Positions 7,097-15,315 of a stretch of 16,571 nucleotides of DNA are shown in pieces. The stretch's first letter is position 1, and each line of letters opens with the position of its first letter. A model generated the notes under the pieces. That model worked only from the letters and a program-made list of their open reading frames with translations, was not told the origin of the DNA and did no database searches. Position numbers and translations under genes: made by a program. The stretch covers positions 1 through 16,571 of the forward strand of contig DASTBU010000073.1 of NCBI GenBank assembly GCA_035711845.1, in the 5' to 3' direction. Source of the stretch: DASTBU01 sp035711845. Its GTDB lineage: Bacteria; Acidobacteriota; Vicinamibacteria; Vicinamibacterales; 2-12-FULL-66-21.

Positions 7097-10000
7097 GCTG
7101 ACTCCCGTGGCCTGGACAATACGAACTTCTGCAAGGCCAGCGACACGAGCGCGAGCGACATCGCCAGTCCGACGAACGATGCGACGCGATACAGCCCCTC
7201 GAGCGATCGGAGGTCGTACAGGAAGCACTTGAACGTCGTCACCGCAATGAGCGTCACGGCCGCGACGCGTGCGGTACGGTTGCCCAGGTAGATCCCTGCC
7301 GCCAGCAGCATCATCCCGAAGGAGAGCCAGCCGATTGTGTATGTGAGGTCCTGCGAGAGCGTGACGCCAAACCTGAACGTCACAGTTGGGCCTGTGGCGT
7401 AGAAATCCGCGATCTCGATGTTCAGGAGGAAAAACAGCAACACCACGCCTGCGGCCGGCAGCAGATGCGAGGGGCGTGGCAGCCATGCCGTCAGCCGATC
7501 CTCTGTCTTCGACAGCCACCACCCCGCGAGCATCATGGCCGCGGCGCCGAGCGTGTAGGTGTACAGATACCAGTTGACGATCCGCATCGCTCCACGGGGT
7601 TCGTACGTCAGTATCTCGGGATTCAACGCGAGCCGTACGAAGACGACGGCGAGCAGCGCCACGGCGGCCAGCAGGAGGCCGCGGTGCGGAATGCGCCGGT
7701 AGAGCCACGCAAGCGCTGCACCCTCCATTGCCCAGCCGAGCGTGATCCACTGGTGGCTGAGCTGGAGCGGGATCGCAACGGTGACGAACGCCAGTGCCGC
7801 ACCAGCCACCAATGCCAGCCGTCCGATGTCACGCTCTCCCACCGCCTGGATCGACAGCAGGTGGCGGAGCAGGATCGCCAGGACGCCACCAGCCACGACG
7901 GGGACGACGCCGATCATCCACTCCAAACCGCCGGCCAGAAACGCGGCACGCGCGGCAAAGAAAAACATGGCACTCGCGATGACGGCAGCCAGATACGGCT
8001 CGCGTGCCACGCTCGCGCGACGACCGAGCGCGATCGGAAATGCCGCAAAGACTGTGAAGAGTGCGCCGGCGAGAATCAACGGCTCGAACCAGCTCGCGCC
8101 GCGAGGCAGGCTGAACTGGCACTGGAGAACAGCGATCCAGGCAGGCGCCACTGCGACGAGTGGCAGCATGCGCCAGCGGTACCTCGCCGCCAGCCAGAGG
8201 AGTGCGCCGATGTTGACGACCTGGACGATCACGACGGCTGCAAACGGCGGCGTGCCCCCTCCACCGGCAGCCGCAAGTGCGGACACCTCGCCGACCAGCA
8301 AGGCCCCTGCGGCACCCAGTCCCACGACGCGCTCGTCATCGCTGCGCGTCAAAGGAATCGAGCCGAGGGCGTACGCGCTGACTGACGCCGACGCAGCCAG
8401 CGCAATCAGGCCGTACGGCGGAGCACCGCCGGCAGATGACCACGCGGTGATCACGACCGCCGATGCAATCACACCCGCGGCGTGCAGCATCATCACGCGG
8501 GCGAACAGCGCCGCCACGCTGGTTGCCAGCGTCAGAACGACGAGGGAACCGAATAGCGGCCAGGGCGGCAACGCCCACTGCCGATTCAGAGCGAGGAAGG
8601 TCAGGAACAGATGACCGGCCAGTGCGAGATACAGCCCGTTGGAAAACGCCAGTGGCGCAGAGCCTGTCCTCTCGCGTCTCTCGTGCGCTACGGACCACCC
8701 GTGACCGGCCAGCGTCACAAGCGAGAGGCCCGTGAGCACGGTCAGTGACGGGATGACGCCCACGCTTCCGGCGGCTTCCCCCCACCAGATCGCGAGCACG
8801 ACCCAGGACAGCAGGCTGCCCGCCTGCGATATCAGCGGCAGCCCGCCGGATGCGCTTTCGACGAAGAGTGCGGCATTGAGAACCGCGAGCAGCAGGGCCA
8901 GCGCCCAGATCGCCGCAGGCGCCACGGTGCCCGAGGAAATGAAGACCAGGAGAAGCAGGCTGGCAAGCAGCACCGCACCTCCGCCCCAGATCGGCTCGAG
9001 TTGCTTCCCCAGCCGGCGGGCTGTCAGAGGCACCGCGAGCGCCACCAGTCCGAAGACCGCGTAGATCGCCACGGCTGTTCCAAGCCGTTGCGGTGTCAGA
9101 TGAGTAGCGGACCAGGTCGCTTGCGCGGCAACGGTGAAGAACGCGGCCACGTGGTACAGCGAGCCCATGCGCGCGACGATCGCCCGGCAGGCAATCACGA
9201 GGACGAGCGCCAGCAGGATGAAGAACATCGGCCACGGGTGCCCGAAGGCAGGCTCGACCGCGGGAATCACCGCGAACACGAAGAGCAGCATCGATCCAGC
9301 GAACGGCGTCCGCTTTGCGGTGTTTTCAAACGGCCGGCCGAACCCGCGAGCGACCTCGGGCGCAAACAGGAAGAAGAGAATGTACGTGGCGGTGAAGCCG
9401 AGCAGGACGTAGCGCGCATCCGAGCCGTACGAGACCGCCAGCCACAGCGCGACCGACAACAACGTCGCAACGGTGCCGGTCGCGTGAAGCAGCTCCTGAC
9501 CCCGCGCGATGGTAATGGCGAGGAGGCCGAGATCGATCAGGAGCACGAAGCCGAACAACAGCGCCGGGCGCGCGCCGTACTCGGGAATGGCCGCGAGATA
9601 TACGGCGAAGAGGACCGGCAGCGCCGCCGATATGAGCGCCGTTCGGTTGACGTCGGAGACGGGGACCGGTCCGACTGCGCTCGTCGGGGTCCGGGTGAGC
9701 AACAGTGCGGCGATGCTCACGACGGGAAACACCACGAAGATGCCCATCGCCAGCGGCAAGGTGCTGGCATCCAGATATGCGAGGACCCACCCCCACTGAT
9801 AGAGCGTGGTGAATAGCAATGTCAGCCAGGTCAACACCGACCACCGCCTCCGATATGCAACCCACGCGAGGCCGACATTCAACAGCAGGAGATACGCGAA
9901 GAGAGGCACGGGCCGGTTCTCGCCTGTCGAGAGCAGTACTGGCGTCGCGAAGCCCCCAAGCAGACCGAGCACAGCGATGAACAGCGAGTCGCGGCGAATC

Positions 10001-10821
10001 GACAGCATGACGGCAACCGCGGTCACCAGCGCGAGCAGGCCGAAGGTCACCGGTGAGGAGATCAGATTCCAGAGCGCGTGGGCCGCGAAGAAGGTCGCAA
10101 ACAGGATCGCGACGGCCGCGGCGTCGAGCGCATTCGCGGTGATCGGATATCGCCGCGCTGCCTTCAGCTCGCACGTCACCAGCAGGGCAACGGCAACGAG
10201 GATGCCGATGGCCACGCGGACAGGCGGCTGTAGCCAGCCGCTGTCGATCGAATAGCGCAGAAAGAAGACGGCGGCGATGACGAGTGCTATTCCCGCGATT
10301 GCGGAGAACAGCTTGACGCCCACCAGGCTCTCCCAGTCGAAGGCGGGCGCAGACGGTACCGGTCCAACCGGCGGTGGTGGTGGAGGGGGCGGGTACAGGG
10401 GTAGCGCGCCCACAGGGTCTCGGACCGGTTCTGGAATCGCTTCACGTGAAGGACGTTCGAATACGGGCGGCGGGTGGACTTCCTCCTCACGCGCAGATAC
10501 AGGCTCTGTGGCGAGCGACGGGGTCTCGAGGACGATTGAAGACGGCAGCTCCGGCGTCGGGTAGGTCCCGACCTCTTGCACGGGTTCAGGTATCGAGGGC
10601 GCTGCGGGCTCGACGCGCTCGACCACCGGCGGTGCCTCGCGCGAGGTCTGCAGGGCAGCCAGTTCGGAGGTGAGCCGATCGATATCTCTCCGCTGGTCGG
10701 AAACGAGGGCCTCGAGCTGCGCGAGCAGGCGACGTGTCTTGCGCGTGGACAGCCAGCTCAGGATCGGCAAGACGAAGGGCACCGCCAGCAGCGCGAGAAT
10801 CAGTCCGATCAGAGTCTCCAC
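7093..10821 (-). CDS. DUF2339 giant polytopic membrane protein
   Basis: This 1242-residue protein matches DUF2339. An N-terminal helix (about 3-22) is followed by a charged, coiled-coil-like stretch (about 25-62), a Pro/Glu-rich linker with a run of eight prolines (near residue 145), and then dozens of hydrophobic segments filling the rest of the chain. The family core is seen in FDWESLVGVKLFSAIAGIAL, the FFLRYSIDSGWLQPPVRVAIG segment and GGFATPVLL. The start is GTG at 10819-10821, with GGAGG on the coding strand (CCTCC at 10827-10831) five bases upstream. It is the first gene of a two-gene operon with DUF3999. The biochemical role of the family is not established. The architecture suggests a large inner-membrane assembly with a cytoplasmic or periplasmic coiled-coil arm. 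Its length is at the upper end of what I would expect for the family. Confidence 0.9.
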   Translation of the reverse strand: METLIGLILALLAVPFVLPILSWLSTRKTRRLLAQLEALVSDQRRDIDRLTSELAALQTSREAPPVVERVEPAAPSIPEPVQEVGTYPTPELPSSIVLETPSLATEPVSAREEEVHPPPVFERPSREAIPEPVRDPVGALPLYPPPPPPPPVGPVPSAPAFDWESLVGVKLFSAIAGIALVIAAVFFLRYSIDSGWLQPPVRVAIGILVAVALLVTCELKAARRYPITANALDAAAVAILFATFFAAHALWNLISSPVTFGLLALVTAVAVMLSIRRDSLFIAVLGLLGGFATPVLLSTGENRPVPLFAYLLLLNVGLAWVAYRRRWSVLTWLTLLFTTLYQWGWVLAYLDASTLPLAMGIFVVFPVVSIAALLLTRTPTSAVGPVPVSDVNRTALISAALPVLFAVYLAAIPEYGARPALLFGFVLLIDLGLLAITIARGQELLHATGTVATLLSVALWLAVSYGSDARYVLLGFTATYILFFLFAPEVARGFGRPFENTAKRTPFAGSMLLFVFAVIPAVEPAFGHPWPMFFILLALVLVIACRAIVARMGSLYHVAAFFTVAAQATWSATHLTPQRLGTAVAIYAVFGLVALAVPLTARRLGKQLEPIWGGGAVLLASLLLLVFISSGTVAPAAIWALALLLAVLNAALFVESASGGLPLISQAGSLLSWVVLAIWWGEAAGSVGVIPSLTVLTGLSLVTLAGHGWSVAHERRERTGSAPLAFSNGLYLALAGHLFLTFLALNRQWALPPWPLFGSLVVLTLATSVAALFARVMMLHAAGVIASAVVITAWSSAGGAPPYGLIALAASASVSAYALGSIPLTRSDDERVVGLGAAGALLVGEVSALAAAGGGGTPPFAAVVIVQVVNIGALLWLAARYRWRMLPLVAVAPAWIAVLQCQFSLPRGASWFEPLILAGALFTVFAAFPIALGRRASVAREPYLAAVIASAMFFFAARAAFLAGGLEWMIGVVPVVAGGVLAILLRHLLSIQAVGERDIGRLALVAGAALAFVTVAIPLQLSHQWITLGWAMEGAALAWLYRRIPHRGLLLAAVALLAVVFVRLALNPEILTYEPRGAMRIVNWYLYTYTLGAAAMMLAGWWLSKTEDRLTAWLPRPSHLLPAAGVVLLFFLLNIEIADFYATGPTVTFRFGVTLSQDLTYTIGWLSFGMMLLAAGIYLGNRTARVAAVTLIAVTTFKCFLYDLRSLEGLYRVASFVGLAMSLALVSLALQKFVLSRPRESA

Positions 10822-10940
10822 CTGCGCCTCCGTTCACGACTGTGTCTGGGGGAGCTGCCATCTTACACGGCTCTTACGTACTTGATACTCTGGCGAGGCC
10901 CGGCGAGTGATGACCGGGTCGTGAAAACTGGTGAAAAAGG
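10822..10940. promoter_or_regulatory. Divergent promoter region, DUF2339 and udk
   Basis: These 119 bases separate two divergently transcribed genes, so at least two promoters should lie here. For the minus strand, TAAGAT (plus-strand 10860-10865) is a possible -10 box about 40 bases from the GTG. For the plus strand, GATACT (10884-10889) with TTACAC (10863-10868) is a poor pair with only 15 bases between. TCTTAC occurs at 10861-10866 and again at 10872-10877, 11 bases apart, which would place both copies on one helical face. All box assignments are weak. Confidence 0.35.
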
Positions 10941-11618
10941 ATGTCAGGGAGCGACCAGACCGATAGGGGGAACGCTGTAGGATCCGGAGTGCGAAGGAGT
11001 TCCGGGCCACTCGTGATTGGCGTGGCAGGGGGTTCCGGGTCCGGGAAAACGACCGTAGTCCGGAGGATTGTCGACAGCCTGGGCGAGGACCGGGTCACTG
11101 TGCTCGAACACGATCGCTACTATCGCGATCGCAACGACCTGCGGTTCGAGGAACGCGCGGCGCTCAACTACGATCATCCAGACTCGCTCGAAACGGATCT
11201 GCTCGTGGACCATCTTCAGCAGCTCCGCGCCGGGCGGTCCATTGAGGCGCCTGCCTACGACTTCGCGCGCTACCTTCGGGAGCCCTCGAGCGAAACGATC
11301 ATTCCGCGCGCGGCCGTCATCGTCGAAGGCATCCTCATCTTCACTGACGCGCTGCTGCGGCAGTTGATGGACGTCAAGGTCTTCGTGGACACCGACGACG
11401 ACACGAGGTTCATCCGGCGGCTGCAGCGGGACATCACGGAGCGAGGGCGGAGCGTGCAGTCGGTCATCGACCAGTATCTGGGGTCGGTCAAGCCGATGCA
11501 CCTCGAGTTCGTCGAACCGAGCAAGCGGTACGCGGACATCATCATCCCGCAGGGCGGCCACAATGCGGTCGCCACGGACATGCTGCTGACCCTCATCCGT
11601 AGTCTCGCGTTGCGCTAG
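10941..11618 (+). CDS. udk: Uridine kinase
   Basis: Uridine/cytidine kinase phosphorylates uridine and cytidine to UMP and CMP in cytoplasmic pyrimidine salvage. Residues 30-37 form the Walker A loop (GGSGSGKT). EHDRYYRD (56-63) and NYDHPDSLETD (from 76) are the family's nucleoside-binding motifs. The C-terminal half carries DVKVFVDTDDDTRFIRRLQRDI, ERGRSVQSVIDQY, SVKPMHLEFVEPSKRYADIIIP and GGHNAVATDM, all strong family matches. The usual PxYDYxxHxR segment reads PAYDFARYLRE here, so its histidine is missing. The 225-residue frame has about 16 extra N-terminal residues. The ATG at 10941 has AAAAGG directly adjacent, and its first codons are low in third-position GC. A GTG at 10989, six bases after AGGA (10979-10982), would give 209 residues, close to the family length, and may be the true start. 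It is convergent with dut. Confidence 0.92.
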   Translation: MSGSDQTDRGNAVGSGVRRSSGPLVIGVAGGSGSGKTTVVRRIVDSLGEDRVTVLEHDRYYRDRNDLRFEERAALNYDHPDSLETDLLVDHLQQLRAGRSIEAPAYDFARYLREPSSETIIPRAAVIVEGILIFTDALLRQLMDVKVFVDTDDDTRFIRRLQRDITERGRSVQSVIDQYLGSVKPMHLEFVEPSKRYADIIIPQGGHNAVATDMLLTLIRSLALR

Positions 11619-11654
11619 TGCAAAAAATGCTCGAACATCGCAGATTATGCACAG

Positions 11655-11701
11655 GGGGACAGGTGCCTTAAGGTGCCTGTCCCCTTAAGGTGCCTGTCCC
11701 C
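11655..11701. repeat. 17-bp tandem repeat array B, convergent-gene junction
   Basis: This shortest array has an inverted unit GGGGACAGGTGCCTTAA (11655-11671), one direct unit GGTGCCTGTCCCCTTAA (11672-11688) and a truncated 13-base unit (11689-11701). The next base begins the dut stop codon. The first 30 bases can fold into a 13-pair RNA stem around UUAA if two G-U pairs are allowed. Lying between the converging udk and dut genes, it probably serves as their only 3' hairpin. TGCA at 11648-11651 precedes it by three bases. No other terminator is visible between 11619 and 11654. Confidence 0.87.
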
Positions 11702-12130
11702 TCAGCCCGTCGCACCAAACCCACCCCGTGAGTCCGACCGCAGGTCCGTGGCTTCTTCCCACTCGATGCGCGGTGCCGGCAGCAGGATGCCCTGAGCAAG
11801 CCGGTCGCCGACAGCGACGTTGACGGCAGCGCCCGTCACGTTCAGCACGGCAATCTTCACCTCGTCGTGTGGTCCACAATAGTCGGAGTCGACAACCCCC
11901 ACCCCGTTCGCTACCAGCAGTCCGCGTTTCAGCGCTGTGCTGCTGCGGGCGAAAATGCCTAGGAACATCCCTGCCGGGACCTCGATCACGAGACCGGTCG
12001 GCACCAGGCGCACCTCGCCGGGCGCGATTGTCAGACCTTCGGACGCGGCCAGGTCGAAGGCGGCAGAGCCTTCGGTCTGGTAGTCCGGTAGCGAGACGTG
12101 CGGCTGCACTCTGCGGATGCGAATTTTCAC
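11702..12130 (-). CDS. dut: dUTP diphosphatase (dUTPase)
   Basis: The enzyme hydrolyses dUTP to dUMP and pyrophosphate, keeping uracil out of DNA and supplying dUMP for dTMP synthesis. All five trimeric-dUTPase motifs are visible in 142 residues: GSAAFDL (21-27), ARSSTALKRG (61-70), GVVDSDYCG (78-86, catalytic Asp81), GDRLAQGILLP (108-118) and the C-terminal RGGFGATG arm that closes over the active site. The GTG at 12128-12130 is chosen because MKIRIRRVQPHVSLP is the expected N-terminus. The frame also contains a TTG at 12164-12166 that would add 12 unconserved residues, and neither candidate has a clear Shine-Dalgarno. The stop codon directly touches repeat array B. It lies downstream of the S9 peptidase on the same strand but is separated from it by a strong hairpin, so its own promoter within 12131-12187 or read-through is needed. 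Confidence 0.93.
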   Translation of the reverse strand: MKIRIRRVQPHVSLPDYQTEGSAAFDLAASEGLTIAPGEVRLVPTGLVIEVPAGMFLGIFARSSTALKRGLLVANGVGVVDSDYCGPHDEVKIAVLNVTGAAVNVAVGDRLAQGILLPAPRIEWEEATDLRSDSRGGFGATG

Positions 12131-12187
12131 GGCTGGTGTACGAGCGTTCGAGGCACCCTGACCCAAAGCAGGCCGACGGATCGGCTC

Positions 12188-12227
12188 TGCCCGTCCTCAT
12201 CGCGATACAACGCGGTGAGAACGGGCA
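12188..12227 (-). terminator. Strong hairpin after the S9 peptidase gene
   Basis: TGCCCGT (12188-12194) pairs with ACGGGCA (12221-12227). After one C-A mismatch, CTCA pairs with TGAG, then a U-G pair, then CGCG with CGCG around an ATACAA loop. It begins 14 bases beyond the S9 peptidase stop on the minus strand. No T-run follows on either strand, so intrinsic termination is inferred from stability and position. It would separate peptidase transcription from dut. Confidence 0.65.
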
Positions 12228-12241
12228 AACAAGCGCGATTG

Positions 12242-15220
12242 CTACTTGCCCGCCAGTTGATTCGTGGTAGTCGTCGATGTCTTCGGCTTGAACATCGCGG
12301 ACACATCGCGACGTCCCCGTTCCAGGTACGGCACGCCCTTCTCCATCCATTCCGGCTTCGGCTTGCCAAGCAGATGGTGATCGAAGAATTCATCCTGATG
12401 CACGGTCCAATGCTTCATGTTGTCGCGGTTCCGCAGGCCGTGCCTCTCGCCGTTGTAGTTGAAGAAGTAGGCCTCCTTCCCGAGGCGCCGCAGCGCCGAA
12501 AAGAACTCGATCGCCTGGTACCACGGCACCGCATCGTCCTCGTCGTTGTGGATCGTCAGGTAGGGCGTCTGGACCTTCTCTACCCAGAAAATTGGCGAGT
12601 TCTCGATGAACTGCAGCGGGGCATCCCATGGCGGTGCGCCGATGCGGCTCTGCGTCTTCTCGTACTGAAAGGCGCGAGACATCCCGGTGCCCCACCGGAT
12701 TCCACCGTAGGCGCTGATCATGTTGGACACCGAGGCACCCGCCTGCACCGCCGCGAAGATGTTCGTCCGCGTGACGAGATGCGTGATCTGGTATCCGCCC
12801 CAGGAGTGTCCCTGGATTCCAATCCGCGCCGGGTCGATGTAACCCTGCGCGACGACGGTGTTGACCGCGGGGATGACACACTTCTCGGCGGCCTCGCCCG
12901 GATAGCCGGTGTCGTACACGATGTCCGGCTGGAGGACGACGTAGCCGTTGCTGACGTAACGGGGGATGCTGATGCTGGTGCCCGGCGCCGGCGCGCGATA
13001 GGTGTGCAACCCCTCCGACAGCTCCTCGTAGATGTACACCATCAACGGATACTTCTTGCTCGGATCGAAGTTGTCCGGCCGAGTCAGAATGGCTCGAAGC
13101 TTCTTTCCGTCGGCGTTGATGTAGTGAATCAGCTCCGACTTGCCCCAGACGTATTCTGACTGCTGGGGATTCGCGTCCGAAATCTTCTTCATGTCCTTGA
13201 AGCTCGTATCGGTGACCCAGAGGTCGGGGAACTCGTCGAAACGCGACAGAGTGAGAACCACGCGATCCGAGTTTCGGGCCTTGATGATCTGTCCGAACGC
13301 CTTTGAAACCATTACGATTTTCTGTGGCGACGCCGGGCCGGTCAGGCTGGCACGGTACAATCCGTGAGACTCCGTGGCATCGGCGTTGGCCGACAGCAGG
13401 AGCGGTGTATCCGTCGGAATCGCGCGCTGCTCCGGGTCGAGCGAACGGTGGCGGAAGACGATCGCCTCTTTCCGGCCAGCGCCGTTGGTGACCATCCGGG
13501 CGCCGCTGCCATCCGGCTTGATTTCCCAGATGTCGTACTTGTCGTAGAGCAGGACGGATCCATCGTTCTCGGTCCAGCCGGCGGAGCCGTAGGACGGCGG
13601 CAGGTTCGGTGTGTCGTGATCCTCGCGCCAGAAGTTGACCTTCAGCTTCTCCGTGAGATTGGCCTTCGCACCGTCCGCCAGGCGATGCGTGAACCAATCG
13701 GCTTCCTTTTCATCGAAGTACAGCAGGTACTTCCCTCCCGCGGACATGGACGGCGTTCCGCGCCAGCGCTCGAGGACTCTGCTGGCCTTCCCGGTGTGCA
13801 GATCCACGACCGAGATGTCGCTGTACGTGCCGTCCCAGGAAACTTCGCGGCGGTAAGGGAGGTCGCTCGTCCCGATTGCGGCATTGGCATCTTCGCCCGG
13901 ATCCACGTTTGGCAGGTCAAACGTCCCGAGCTGGACGAAGCGCTTGTCGGCCAGATGCACGACCGCCCGATAGCTTCGATTGCGCTCCTGCTCCAGACGC
14001 ACCTGCTGCATAGACTGGAGATGCGGGTCCTGGTAGTGCCAGATATCGACCGACCGGGGCTGCGGCGCGTCTTCCGGCGGAGGAGCCGGAGCCGGCGGCG
14101 CCGTCCCCAGATACAGACGGTGACCGTCGTCTGAAAACCGAGGAGCGGCTTGATCGCTGACAACCAGGCCCTCCGGCATGCCGCGCGTCGAGGCCGACAC
14201 CAACTCCTCTGCCCGAACCGTTTGGGCCGATGCGCTCGAGGCTGCGGGGCTCCAGTAGTACAAACGGTAGGGCGACACCAGCTTGTCGTACTCCGCGTGA
14301 TCGCTCAGGAAGGCCAACTGCTTGCCTGCCTTGTCGAACGCGAAGCTCTTGTAGTTACCCTTACCCTTCTGCAGGCTTACGGTGGTCCCATCACTCATCT
14401 GCCGCGCGAACGCGCCGTCCTCTTCGGCCTTCTGGGACGATACGCCGTATGCGATCCAGGAACCGTCGCGGTCCCACGCGTAGTCGTTCACGAGAGGAAT
14501 GGTAACGTCCAGCCCCGTCGTCAGGTTGCGCAGAAGGAGGTCAGACCCTGGATCCTTTCGCTTCTCGCGGGGATTGCGCTGGCCTCGACCCTCGGCCTGC
14601 TGCGATCCGCGGCCTGCGGGTTGGGCGCCTCGCCCGCGCCCGCCCCGGCCGCCGCGCCCTTCAGCACCCGCGCGGGTGCCCTTGTAGAGCGCCACCCATG
14701 TGGACGACTCCTCCGGCAGACTGATCGCGCCAACCTGTTCGACGGTGCTGACCTGCCCCGACGGCAAGGCCATGATTCCCGCTGAATTGCGTGGTGGGCG
14801 CTGTCGGCTGCCCTGCTCCAGCCCTTCTTCCACACCCTGCCGCTCGCGACCGCGGTTCGCCTGTTCTTCCTTCTCGTCTTCGGCTTTGGTGGGAACGATT
14901 GTGAACACGACGAACTTACCGTCGGGCGTGAAGCTCGGGCTGGTGCCACGCGGATGCTTGAACTCCTGTCCCGTTTGCAGATTCCGCACGACGAGTTGTC
15001 CATCGAGGCCCTCTGCGCTCAGTGCATACGCGAGCCATTGCCCGTCACGGGACAGCGTCGTGCCCTGAATCGACCACCAGGCGTCATACGTGTCGTAGGT
15101 AAGCGGTCGCTTGCCGGTCGGGGCAGCGGGTTGGGCCCACATGGGCCAGCTGGAGCACGACAAGACGAGCACGGCGCCGCAGAGGATTGCCGTCGCATGC
15201 CGTTGAAGTCGCAGACGCAT
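12242..15220 (-). CDS. Secreted S9-family (prolyl oligopeptidase-like) peptidase
   Basis: This 992-residue protein has an N-terminal signal sequence (MRLRLQRHATAILCGAVLVLSCSSW), a long beta-propeller-like region and a C-terminal alpha/beta-hydrolase domain of the S9 serine peptidases. The catalytic triad can be placed at S806 in GHSWGGY, D895 in HNDEDDAVPW and H927 in NGERHGL, with family spacing. Substrates are probably oligopeptides. VLSC at residues 19-22 is a poor lipobox, so secretion or a signal anchor is as likely as lipidation. The start at 15220 has GAGG eight bases upstream; a longer frame to 15313 would put 31 residues before the signal peptide and is rejected. Two low-complexity insertions interrupt the propeller: a highly charged one at about 113-150 and a Gly/Arg-rich one at about 178-224 (GRGGRGGRGRG). 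It is divergent from the P1 peptidase gene. Confidence 0.92.
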   Translation of the reverse strand: MRLRLQRHATAILCGAVLVLSCSSWPMWAQPAAPTGKRPLTYDTYDAWWSIQGTTLSRDGQWLAYALSAEGLDGQLVVRNLQTGQEFKHPRGTSPSFTPDGKFVVFTIVPTKAEDEKEEQANRGRERQGVEEGLEQGSRQRPPRNSAGIMALPSGQVSTVEQVGAISLPEESSTWVALYKGTRAGAEGRGGRGGRGRGAQPAGRGSQQAEGRGQRNPREKRKDPGSDLLLRNLTTGLDVTIPLVNDYAWDRDGSWIAYGVSSQKAEEDGAFARQMSDGTTVSLQKGKGNYKSFAFDKAGKQLAFLSDHAEYDKLVSPYRLYYWSPAASSASAQTVRAEELVSASTRGMPEGLVVSDQAAPRFSDDGHRLYLGTAPPAPAPPPEDAPQPRSVDIWHYQDPHLQSMQQVRLEQERNRSYRAVVHLADKRFVQLGTFDLPNVDPGEDANAAIGTSDLPYRREVSWDGTYSDISVVDLHTGKASRVLERWRGTPSMSAGGKYLLYFDEKEADWFTHRLADGAKANLTEKLKVNFWREDHDTPNLPPSYGSAGWTENDGSVLLYDKYDIWEIKPDGSGARMVTNGAGRKEAIVFRHRSLDPEQRAIPTDTPLLLSANADATESHGLYRASLTGPASPQKIVMVSKAFGQIIKARNSDRVVLTLSRFDEFPDLWVTDTSFKDMKKISDANPQQSEYVWGKSELIHYINADGKKLRAILTRPDNFDPSKKYPLMVYIYEELSEGLHTYRAPAPGTSISIPRYVSNGYVVLQPDIVYDTGYPGEAAEKCVIPAVNTVVAQGYIDPARIGIQGHSWGGYQITHLVTRTNIFAAVQAGASVSNMISAYGGIRWGTGMSRAFQYEKTQSRIGAPPWDAPLQFIENSPIFWVEKVQTPYLTIHNDEDDAVPWYQAIEFFSALRRLGKEAYFFNYNGERHGLRNRDNMKHWTVHQDEFFDHHLLGKPKPEWMEKGVPYLERGRRDVSAMFKPKTSTTTTNQLAGK

Positions 15221-15315
15221 CGGGAGCACCTCTTTGCGAGGCCGCCGAGACGGCGGGACGGAAGGTGGGCATATTATTGCCGAATTGCGCGGACGGGCGT
15301 GCAGAAACTGCAACA
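15221..15315. promoter_or_regulatory. 5' region of the S9 peptidase gene
   Basis: TAATAT on the minus strand (plus-strand 15271-15276), inside the imperfect palindrome GGCAATAATATGCC, is the most AT-rich patch here and a candidate -10 box about 50 bases from the ATG. No convincing -35 is seen. CCGCCG-AGA-CGGCGG (15242-15256) would fold into a small GC-rich hairpin in the S9 mRNA leader. TGCA at 15309-15312 precedes repeat array C by three bases. Confidence 0.3.

Noticed and set aside
7097..7750. Extension of the DUF3999 frame to 7750
   Set aside because: It lies wholly inside the DUF2339 coding region in another frame, and the signal peptide begins at 7096.
12390..13697. Long alternative minus-strand frame within the S9 peptidase
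   Set aside because: The real frame carries the complete catalytic triad; this one is a composition shadow.
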